From contig JAEUIK010000354.1 of assembly GCA_016793185.1 (NCBI GenBank), positions 1-8,090 on the forward strand: DNA of 8,090 nucleotides, given 5' to 3'. The notes under the pieces were generated by a model. That model was not told the origin of the DNA. It searched no databases and worked only from the letters and a program-made list of their open reading frames with translations. Each line of letters begins with the position of its first letter. The stretch's first letter is position 1. Made by a program: the position numbers and the translations under genes. Of this stretch, positions 1 through 5,874 are shown in pieces. This DNA comes from Planctomycetaceae bacterium. Its GTDB lineage: Bacteria; Planctomycetota; Planctomycetia; Pirellulales; JAEUIK01.

Positions 1-108
1 CTTCGAGACCGACACGAGTTCCGGCGCCGCCCCCCACGCGTTCGTCGCGGGTCCGTTGATCATCCCCAGCAGCACGCACACAAGCGAGCGACAAGCGAAT
101 CGAAGCAT
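1..108 (-). CDS. N-terminal fragment of an exported protein (signal peptide), cut by window edge
   Basis: The leftward frame opens with ATG at 108 and stays open to base 1, giving 36 residues. They begin MLRFACRSLVCVLLGM and continue to a small-residue stretch around ATNAWGAA. This has the shape of a Sec signal peptide: a short basic start, a hydrophobic core at about residues 8-17, and a likely signal peptidase site near residues 24-28. The mature part starts about APELVSVSK. A purine-rich GAGGGGA (119-125) lies 10 bases upstream of the ATG and supports this start. The mature protein is outside the window, so I cannot name a function. Planctomycetes encode many such secreted proteins, and the only supported inference is export across the inner membrane. 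Confidence 0.72.
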   Translation of the reverse strand, partial: MLRFACRSLVCVLLGMINGPATNAWGAAPELVSVSK

Positions 109-186
109 GGCAAACCAGTCCCCTCGGAAATCACGCGAAGCCAGGGCGCCCGGCACTGCCTGGTCGCGTCCAAGGGGCCGCGCGCG

Positions 187-192
187 ATTCTA
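187..192 (-). promoter_or_regulatory. Possible -10 box for the leftward exported-protein gene
   Basis: Read leftward, the sequence is TAGAAT, five of six matches to the sigma-70 -10 consensus, about 80 bases before the ATG at 108. No good -35 lies at 16-18 bases; TGGTCA (215-220) is too far away with a 22-base gap. The call therefore rests on the -10 and its position. Confidence 0.3.
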
Positions 193-308
193 GCCTAGGG
201 CACCCGGGGGGCCGTGACCAGCAAGAGCACGACTGGCCAGAGATGGTCGAGTCGATCGCCGCAAAGACGTTCGGCTCTCGTCGCGAGCCGCGGCAGACTG
301 CGGGGCGC

Positions 309-358
309 AAAAAAACTCGGCCCGCAGCACCTGCCCCGTGAGGCTGCCGCGGGCCGAG
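309..358 (-). terminator. Leftward intrinsic terminator
   Basis: Two perfect 10-base arms, CTCGGCCCGC (316-325) and GCGGGCCGAG (349-358), flank a 23-base loop that can pair partly on itself (CAG with CTG). On the top strand seven A residues (309-315) precede the first arm, so a leftward transcript would read a GC-rich hairpin followed directly by seven U. There is no T run on the other side, so it works in one direction only. No leftward gene is evident upstream of it; see findings. Confidence 0.75.
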
Positions 359-453
359 CAATTGCCCTCACCCTCTAAGGTCCAAATCCCGGGGCGAAGT
401 ACCGCAAATTTCTGGGGAGAATGTGTCGCTGCGCCATAACGTTAGGCAATTGC
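358..453. repeat. Pair of identical 8-base palindromes, GCAATTGC
   Basis: GCAATTGC occurs at 358-365 and again at 446-453, both in the non-coding region ahead of the sigma factor gene and 88 bases apart start to start. The first copy overlaps the base of the leftward terminator stem; the second lies about 28 bases upstream of the rightward -35. Perfect AT-centred palindromes are uncommon in such GC-rich DNA, so paired operator half-sites are possible, but the units are short. Confidence 0.3.
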
Positions 454-480
454 AGGGTTTGCGCCAGAAGTGCCGCCCGT

Positions 481-509
481 TTGTCTCCCCTGCGGCGGCC
501 GGGCATACT
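481..509 (+). promoter_or_regulatory. Candidate promoter of the sigma factor-kinase operon
   Basis: TTGTCT (481-486) and CATACT (504-509) are separated by exactly 17 bases, each matching four of six sigma-70 consensus positions. Transcription would start near 516 and leave a leader of about 58 bases before the GTG at 574. The position supports the internal GTG start over the upstream ATG at 421. The box does not look like a typical ECF-type promoter, so autoregulation is not evident from sequence alone. Confidence 0.42.
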
Positions 510-573
510 GGAACGATCGAGCCGGTGTCCAGGACGAGGCCACCGGCGTGGGCAAGACATTCCAGGGGCAGTC

Positions 574-1185
574 GTGAATTCGTCCAGCCGGGATCCGCAA
601 CTTGCGCAACAGTTTGCCGCGGCGCGCCAGGGCTCGACCGAGGCACTCGGTGCGCTATTGGAATGCTGCCGACAGTATCTGCTGCTGATCGCCCAGTCCG
701 AGCTCGATTCGCGCTTGCGCGTGAAGACGGCGCCTTCCGACCTGGTGCAGGAGACGTTCATCGAAGCGCGCCAGGCTTTCGGCGAGTTTTCGGGAACGTC
801 GCTCCCGGAACTCACGGCCTGGCTGCGGCAAATCCTGCTCTTCAAGTTGTCGGGCTCCCGACGCCGCTATCGGGGAGCCCAGAAACGTGATCTCCGGCGC
901 GAGGTTTCGCTGCACGCCGGCGACTCGCGCCTGGGGCCGGCCGAGGCGCTGCAGTTGCCCGACGCGCGCCAGCCACAGCTCGACCTGCGGGCCGAAGCGG
1001 AACTCTTGGGCCGCGCCTTGAGCCGGCTGAGCGACGATTACCGCCGCGTCATCGAACTCCGCCATCGCGAAGGGCTGGCGTTCGAGGAAATCGGGCGGCG
1101 CCTGGGGAGATCGGCCGTGGCAGCCCAACGCTTGTGGGCCCGCGCCGTGCGCCGGCTGCGCGAGGAGGTCGAAAGTGAGGAGTGA
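574..1185 (+). CDS. ECF-type RNA polymerase sigma factor, planctomycete kinase-associated kind
   Basis: This 203-residue protein would direct RNA polymerase to a specific promoter set. The sigma-2 region covers roughly residues 20-105, with SDLVQETFIEARQAF (55-69) as the core-binding segment and a basic LSGSRRRYRGAQKRD stretch after it. Sigma-4 covers about 140-198, with a helix-turn-helix at LAFEEIGRRLGRSAVAAQRL (168-187). There is no sigma-1 or sigma-3 domain, as expected for the ECF class. I chose GTG at 574 because AGGGG (564-568) lies five bases upstream and a candidate promoter lies at 481-509; the in-frame ATG at 421 would add 51 residues unlike any sigma factor. The 3' end overlaps the kinase gene by 11 bases. 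The acidic DAED-type motif of sigma region 2.2 reads TAPSD here (52-56), so one acidic residue is replaced by Ser. The target genes are unknown. Confidence 0.9.
   Translation: MNSSSRDPQLAQQFAAARQGSTEALGALLECCRQYLLLIAQSELDSRLRVKTAPSDLVQETFIEARQAFGEFSGTSLPELTAWLRQILLFKLSGSRRRYRGAQKRDLRREVSLHAGDSRLGPAEALQLPDARQPQLDLRAEAELLGRALSRLSDDYRRVIELRHREGLAFEEIGRRLGRSAVAAQRLWARAVRRLREEVESEE
1163..1168 (+). promoter_or_regulatory. Strong ribosome binding site setting the kinase start
   Basis: AGGAGG lies inside the last codons of the sigma factor gene, six bases before the GTG at 1175. It fixes the kinase start in the overlap and implies translational coupling of the two proteins. Confidence 0.7.
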
Positions 1186-3907
1186 ACCCGACCGCCCCGA
1201 CCGGCGCGCGACAGCCGACGACGCTGCCGATGACAATCCGACCGACGGCGAAGTCGCCCAGGTTTTGGCGCAGTTCGACCAATGGCTGACGGGGGACATC
1301 CTGCAGCTCTTCCAGCACGCCCTGGGAGAGACTCCCCCGCCGAGCGACTCGGAGCTGGACGACGATCGAGCCTTCCTGGCGCGGATGGCGTTGGTCTGGC
1401 CACGCGCGGATGGAGCCCCTCCGCACGACGATTCCGCGCCCGCGAACGGTGGGCCGGCTGGCGGCGCGCAGGACCCATCTCGAGCGGACGACAGGGGGGC
1501 CGCAGACGTCACCAGCGAACCGCGGCTGGGGAGATTCTTGATTCGGCGCGTGCTGGGGAAGGGGGGAGCGGGGATTGTCTTCCTGGCCGAGGACCCGCTC
1601 TTGCGCCGCGAAGTCGCGCTCAAAGTGCCGCGCCCCGAGATGCTGGTGTCGTCTGCCGCCCGCCAGCGCATCTTGCGCGAAGCCCACGCGGCGGCAGGGC
1701 TCAACCATCCCCATATTCTGCCACTCTACGAGGCGGGCGAAGCGGGACCGGTCTGCTACCTGGTTTCGGCCTATTGCAGCGGACCGTCGCTGGCTGCCTG
1801 GCTGGCCGAGCAGCGCGGCCCCGTCCCCCTGCGGCAGGCCGCCGAATGGATCGCCCAGTTGGCCGATGCGGCTCACTACGCCCATTCGCGCGGCGTTGTT
1901 CACCGCGATATCAAGCCGAGCAACGTGCTGCTCGAGCCGTCGGCTGGCCCCGGCACAACGACCTTTGCGGCGCGGCTCACCGATTTCGGACTCGCGAAGT
2001 GCGCGGCCCGAAGCGACGGCGAAACGCGCACCGGAACCGTGCTCGGAACCCCGACCTACATGGCGCCCGAGCAGGCTTCAGGACAGGTCAAGGAACTGGG
2101 CCCCGCGACCGACGTCTACTCGTTGGGAGTGGTTCTCTACGAACTGCTGACGGGCGAGCGTCCATTTCGCGCCGTGAGCGATCTGGCCCTGCTGCAACAA
2201 ATCACGACGATCGAGCCGGTCTCGCCGTCGCGCCTGCGCCGCGAAGTTCCCCCGGACCTGTCGGCCATTACGCTGCGGGCGATGGAGAAAGCGCCGGCGG
2301 CGCGCTATGGCAGCGCTGGCGAACTTGCCGCTGACCTGCGGCGCTACCTGGCAGGCGAGGCGACCATCGCGCGGCCGCTGGGAGCCTGGAGCCGCCTCGC
2401 GCGCTGGGGGAGCCGGAACCCGGTAACCGCCGGCTCCATTGCCGTGGCGGCCGTGGCCTTGGCGATCGGCTTCGCCGCAGTCACCTGGCAATGGCAGCGC
2501 GCCGAGGCCAATCTCGAGGCCGCGCGCCAGGCGCGTCATCACGCCGAACAGAACTGGCGCGATCAATCGCGACTCGTCAGCGAAGTTTTTCGACATGGCG
2601 GCGACGAGACGCGCGAAACGAGCGCAATCCGTTCGACCGTTCGCAAACGCCTGCTCGACTACTACCAGCAACTCCTCGCCGACGCGCCGCAAGAACATTC
2701 CGACGAGGAAGTGGCGACGGCCTGCCTGAAGCGCGCCTTGCTGCTGCTGGATCGCGATCCGGGCCAGAGCCGGTCGTTGCTGGCCGAGGGGCTGCGGCGC
2801 TGGCAAACGCTCGACCGCCAGAACCCCGGGAATGCCGAGCTGGCGCTGGATCTGGCCGACGCCGAGTTGGATGCCGTCTATATCTGCCTCCATCTCGCCG
2901 AATTCGATGCGGCGCGCCGGCACGTGGATGCGGCCGAGCAGCGCTTGCGCGCACCGGAGTTGCCCAGCAATCTCGCCGGCGATTTGCACTACCGCTGGGG
3001 GCTGGCCTTGCACGCTGCGGCCGAAGCCGATCTCAAGGCACAGCGCTACGCGGCAGCGGCCGATTCCTATCGGCGGATGGCTGATTTTTGGGAACATCCC
3101 CCCCAGCAGCATGTGCTGGCCCCGGCGGGGCGCACGGCGAACATCGGTCGCGCCTATCGTGGGCTCGCCGACGCCGAATACCGCCAGCAACACTGGGAGG
3201 CGGCGATTGCGGCCTCCCGTCGGGTGATCGCCATCTGCGCTGCGGAACTGGAGTTGCATCCTCGTGCCCTCGATCCGCTCGACCAGTTGGACCGCGCCTG
3301 GTCGTTGCTCGCGGCTTGTCACGAACAGCGTGGCGATCCGACGGCTGCCACCGAGGCGCGTCGCGCAGCGGAAACTTCTCTGCGGCAGGCCGCCGAGGTC
3401 GTGGCCGCCGGCAACGATCGCAAGCTCGCGGAGCTGCACGCCCGATTGGGCTACTTGTACGACGACGGCCAGGATCCCGAGCGGGCCCTGAGCGAGTTCG
3501 ACAAAGCGGTCGTGCTCGGGGCGCGGCTACTCGAGGACGAACCAGAGAATCGAGAACTCCGCCGGGAACTGGCCCGGCACCGCTTTTGGAAGGCGCGAAT
3601 GCATGCCGAGTTGGCCCGTGCCGACGCGGGCGAGGCGTTCGAAGCGGCGCTGGCGACTTGGGCGGGCATCGTCGGGCAGGAGGCTGCGAACCTCGACGAT
3701 TGGGGCTACTGGGCCCGAACGCATTTTCGCTACGGCCGTTGGCTGGAATCGCTCGGTCAGAGTGAGACTGCCCGCGAGCATTTCGCGGAAGCCGCGGCGG
3801 CGTACCGCAAGATCCTCGCGGCGAAGCCGAGCGAGGCGGGATTCGCGCAAGACCTCGCGCATTGCGAACAAGTCCTGGCCCGGGATGCTCAACCGGCGGC
3901 GCCGTAG
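1175..3907 (+). CDS. Membrane-anchored Ser/Thr protein kinase with C-terminal TPR-like domain
   Basis: This 910-residue Hanks-type kinase has all catalytic landmarks: Gly loop GKGGAG (128-133), ATP lysine VALK (K150), helix-C Glu (E169), HRDIKPSN (243-250, catalytic D245), DFG (270-272), GTPTYMAPEQ (291-300), and DVYSLGVVLYELLTGERPF. It is an RD kinase, and T284, T286, T288 and T292 are candidate activation-loop phosphosites. One membrane helix spans about 418-438 (NPVTAGSIAVAAVALAIGF). A short coiled stretch follows, then some 440 residues of alpha-helical Ala/Leu/Arg-rich TPR-like repeats, clearest near 610-690 and 755-800. Topology would place the kinase in the cytoplasm and the repeats outside. 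Residues 1-115 form an acidic extension with a predicted helix (DGEVAQVLAQFDQWL). The GTG start is supported by AGGAGG at 1163-1168. Overlap with the sigma factor gene suggests that protein is its substrate or partner; this is inferred. Confidence 0.93.
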   Translation: MRSEPDRPDRRATADDAADDNPTDGEVAQVLAQFDQWLTGDILQLFQHALGETPPPSDSELDDDRAFLARMALVWPRADGAPPHDDSAPANGGPAGGAQDPSRADDRGAADVTSEPRLGRFLIRRVLGKGGAGIVFLAEDPLLRREVALKVPRPEMLVSSAARQRILREAHAAAGLNHPHILPLYEAGEAGPVCYLVSAYCSGPSLAAWLAEQRGPVPLRQAAEWIAQLADAAHYAHSRGVVHRDIKPSNVLLEPSAGPGTTTFAARLTDFGLAKCAARSDGETRTGTVLGTPTYMAPEQASGQVKELGPATDVYSLGVVLYELLTGERPFRAVSDLALLQQITTIEPVSPSRLRREVPPDLSAITLRAMEKAPAARYGSAGELAADLRRYLAGEATIARPLGAWSRLARWGSRNPVTAGSIAVAAVALAIGFAAVTWQWQRAEANLEAARQARHHAEQNWRDQSRLVSEVFRHGGDETRETSAIRSTVRKRLLDYYQQLLADAPQEHSDEEVATACLKRALLLLDRDPGQSRSLLAEGLRRWQTLDRQNPGNAELALDLADAELDAVYICLHLAEFDAARRHVDAAEQRLRAPELPSNLAGDLHYRWGLALHAAAEADLKAQRYAAAADSYRRMADFWEHPPQQHVLAPAGRTANIGRAYRGLADAEYRQQHWEAAIAASRRVIAICAAELELHPRALDPLDQLDRAWSLLAACHEQRGDPTAATEARRAAETSLRQAAEVVAAGNDRKLAELHARLGYLYDDGQDPERALSEFDKAVVLGARLLEDEPENRELRRELARHRFWKARMHAELARADAGEAFEAALATWAGIVGQEAANLDDWGYWARTHFRYGRWLESLGQSETAREHFAEAAAAYRKILAAKPSEAGFAQDLAHCEQVLARDAQPAAP

Positions 3908-3923
3908 CGCTCGCGCCCCGGCG

Positions 3924-5378
3924 TCAGGCCGGCTCGTCAAAAGGGCTTCGCCCCCGCGGCATGTGCTTGCAGAGCAAAACGCCGATGTAATAGAGGAACG
4001 TCAGCGGAATCGCCATCAGGACCATACTCCAGGGATCCGCCGGCGTGAGAACGGCCGCGATCACGAAGATGGCAAAGATGGCGATTCGCCACTTGCTCAG
4101 ATAGGTCTCGACCGAGATCACGCCGATCCGCTCGGCAAAGAGCATCACCAGCGGCAACTGGAAGCTGATGCCGAATCCCAGCGGCAACATCAGCACGAAG
4201 CTCAGCCATTCGCTGATGCGGGGCGTGGGGTCGATGTTCAGACGCCGATTGAAGCTGAACAGGAACGTCAGCACCGGTTCGAAGACGAAGAAGAACGCCA
4301 GCGACGCGCCCGCCAGGAACAGCGCCAGGCTGAACGGCAAAAAGATGTGGATGTAGCGTTTCTCGTGCGGATAGAGCCCGGCCGCGACGAACGACCAGAG
4401 CTGATAAAAGACCCAGGGGCTCGAGAGGACGATCCCCGTCACGATGCTCGCCTTCATATAGATCATGAAGGCTTCCTGCGCGTTGAGCGTCACCGGGCGC
4501 ATTACCGGGGCTTTTTCGGTTGGGCGCCAGAACGAGAGCTTCAACAGCGCGGGATGCGACGGGGCGATCTGCTGCGGGAAGGCCGATTCGAGCAGCACGC
4601 GCCCCAGGCGCGCCTCTTCGGCACCGGACAGGTAATCGCGGCGCTGCAACAGCTGCTTCGCCTCGGGGCGAAGGTCGACCGCGGCGAAGTACGATTGGTC
4701 GTACAGCTCGCCCCCGTGAATCACGCCGTCGAGGGCTGTGGCCAGCTCCTGCCGCTGGTCGTCGCTCAGCTTCGGCGCCGCCGCCAGCGCGCTCCAGGCG
4801 CTTTGCTGGGCCGCAGAGAGGAGATTCCAGATCCGCCGGGCCGGCGTCGGTGCGGTTTCCCCTTGGGCCGATTTGCCGGCCGAGACGACCTCGCGGCAAA
4901 GTGCGCTCGCGTCCACCAGGTCGCTGGCGATAATCTGCGTGGGGCCGAGCTTCGAGAGGGGATGGCCCGGCGGATTGCGCCGCTGGTACAAACTGGCCGC
5001 CAGCCCCGGTTCGTCCGCTGCGAGCTGCCCCGCGAGCTCGTCGACCTCGATCCAGACGTCCTCGGGCAGCAGGTCGTCCTGCTCGATCAGCCCCTCGACG
5101 TCGGCGGGCGCATGCACGATGCCATGTCCCTCGGCCTCAAGGCCGGCGTTCTTTTTCTTCCATTCGTCCTTGGCGGTTTCCTTGTAATAGTTGGTCAAGG
5201 CCTGCTGGAGCGGACGCTGGATAAAGCGGACGACCGATTCCCCCACCAACAGCCCGAAGGCGACGCCGATCACCAGGCCGATCAGGGCCTTGAACAGGCA
5301 AGCGCGCAACTCTTCGAGGTGTTCCCCGAAGGTCATGGTCGATTCTTTGAACAGGTCTTCGTCGCGCTGGAAGTGCAT
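3924..5378 (-). CDS. tatC: Sec-independent (twin-arginine) translocase subunit TatC with large loop insertion
   Basis: TatC is the multi-pass receptor for twin-arginine signal peptides in the inner membrane. The 484-residue product carries HLEELR (20-25), the conserved N-terminal signal-binding motif, then TM1 (about 29-47). The family pattern resumes at FMIYMKASIVTGIVLSSPWV (304-323), followed by YQLWSFVAAGLYPHEKR, GFGISFQLPL (401-410) and VLTPADPWS. E. coli TatC has about 258 residues; the excess is an insertion between TM1 and TM2, about 66-290, in the loop facing the periplasm. The usual Glu in the FExP motif is Gln408 here. The ATG at 5378 is chosen because DEDLFKESTMTFGEHLEEL immediately before TM1 is the usual planctomycete start; the frame stays open upstream without recognisable protein, and no clear ribosome site is seen. 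No tatA or tatB is in the window. It converges on the kinase gene. Confidence 0.93.
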   Translation of the reverse strand: MHFQRDEDLFKESTMTFGEHLEELRACLFKALIGLVIGVAFGLLVGESVVRFIQRPLQQALTNYYKETAKDEWKKKNAGLEAEGHGIVHAPADVEGLIEQDDLLPEDVWIEVDELAGQLAADEPGLAASLYQRRNPPGHPLSKLGPTQIIASDLVDASALCREVVSAGKSAQGETAPTPARRIWNLLSAAQQSAWSALAAAPKLSDDQRQELATALDGVIHGGELYDQSYFAAVDLRPEAKQLLQRRDYLSGAEEARLGRVLLESAFPQQIAPSHPALLKLSFWRPTEKAPVMRPVTLNAQEAFMIYMKASIVTGIVLSSPWVFYQLWSFVAAGLYPHEKRYIHIFLPFSLALFLAGASLAFFFVFEPVLTFLFSFNRRLNIDPTPRISEWLSFVLMLPLGFGISFQLPLVMLFAERIGVISVETYLSKWRIAIFAIFVIAAVLTPADPWSMVLMAIPLTFLYYIGVLLCKHMPRGRSPFDEPA

Positions 5379-5605
5379 GGGAAGGCCGTAGCTGGAGGTT
5401 GAGCCGAGGAAGGCGCCACAGTTGTCGTTGCCATCACCCTGGGGGGCAACGGCAAGCCCGGCTCGCAGAGAGTCGGGCGCCTGGCACTCGCCAGCGAGCG
5501 GCAGGCCGTGGCTTCGGTAAGCAGACCGCGCGGCCCACCCTCTGGCGGATCGCGGCGGCTGCAAATCAAGCTGTGACAGGCTACTTGCTACTTCAGCCAG
5601 GAGCA

Positions 5606-5634
5606 ATTTTAACAAGCGGGAGGGGCTCTCACAA
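5606..5634 (-). promoter_or_regulatory. Promoter of tatC
   Basis: Read leftward, TTGTGA (5634-5629) and TAAAAT (5611-5606) are separated by exactly 17 bases, matching four and five of six consensus positions. It is the best sigma-70-like promoter in the window. Transcription would start near 5598, leaving an unusually long leader of about 220 bases before the ATG at 5378. Confidence 0.52.
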
Positions 5635-5701
5635 CGCACGCTTCTCCGCCGGTCCGCGCGGTCGAATCGTCGGGGCGATGCACGCAAGCCCGGGATCCCT
5701 T

Positions 5702-5714
5702 GGGAAAGTTTCCC
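5702..5714. repeat. 13-base perfect dyad GGGAAAGTTTCCC
   Basis: Six-base arms GGGAAA and TTTCCC flank a single central G. It lies between the outward-facing candidate promoters of tatC and manA, about 37 bases upstream of the rightward -35, a plausible place for an operator shared by both genes. No second copy was noticed in the window. Confidence 0.3.
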
Positions 5715-5750
5715 CAGCGAATTCGAGACCGCGGCTCGCCGGCACGCCTG

Positions 5751-5779
5751 TTGCGAGTCCCGGCCAAAAGCCGGATCAT
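5751..5779 (+). promoter_or_regulatory. Weak candidate promoter of manA
   Basis: TTGCGA (5751-5756) and GATCAT (5774-5779) are 17 bases apart, each matching four of six consensus positions. The start would fall near 5786, giving a leader of about 89 bases. The spacer contains a small hairpin (CCGGC, CAAAA, GCCGG). A competing box, TATGCT (5864-5869), lies immediately before the start codon but has no -35 at 17 bases. Confidence 0.27.
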
Positions 5780-5874
5780 GGGGACGCCGGGGGACCGTTT
5801 GCGGCGCACTGGCCGTTCGACCGACGTCGCCCGACCCTCCGCGCACGCCTTCCGTTCGCAGGCTATGCTTGCCG

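Larger units (their letters stand above)
109..573. other. Divergent intergenic region between the exported-protein gene and the sigma factor gene
   Basis: No convincing gene is seen here. Open frames in this stretch have low-complexity Arg/Pro/Ser/Cys-rich translations typical of non-coding GC-rich DNA. The sigma factor frame is open back to an ATG at 421, but the translation before residue 52 of that frame (rich in Cys and Arg) does not resemble a sigma factor, and a promoter-like element sits inside it. The region holds a leftward intrinsic terminator, a leftward -10-like box, a pair of GCAATTGC palindromes and a rightward promoter, each listed separately. Confidence 0.7.
5379..5874. other. 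Divergent control region between tatC and manA
   Basis: No gene is supported in these 496 bases. Long open frames exist on both strands, including an upstream extension of the tatC frame to 5846, but their translations are Arg/Pro/Ser-rich and match no family I recognise. The stretch contains the tatC promoter (5606-5634), a leader of about 220 bases for tatC, a 13-base dyad (5702-5714), and a weaker rightward promoter (5751-5779). Confidence 0.65.

Noticed and set aside
421..573. Upstream extension of the sigma factor from ATG 421
   Set aside because: The 51 extra residues are Cys/Arg-rich and unlike sigma factors; a promoter-like element lies within them, and GTG 574 has a ribosome site at the right distance.
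2078..3439. Long leftward open frame (453 codons) antisense to the kinase gene
   Set aside because: It lies wholly inside a well-supported kinase gene, its translation matches no family I recognise, and high GC produces such stop-free antisense frames routinely.
3603..5402. Rightward 599-codon open frame rich in Glu, Arg, Gln and His over kinase end and tatC
   Set aside because: It is the complement of the tatC coding frame; its odd charged composition follows from antisense codons of a membrane protein, and it has no motif or ribosome site.
5379..5846. Upstream extension of the tatC frame to 5846 (640 residues in total)
   Set aside because: The added sequence is low-complexity Arg/Ser/Pro, the promoter lies inside it, and known TatC proteins start just before the HLEELR helix.
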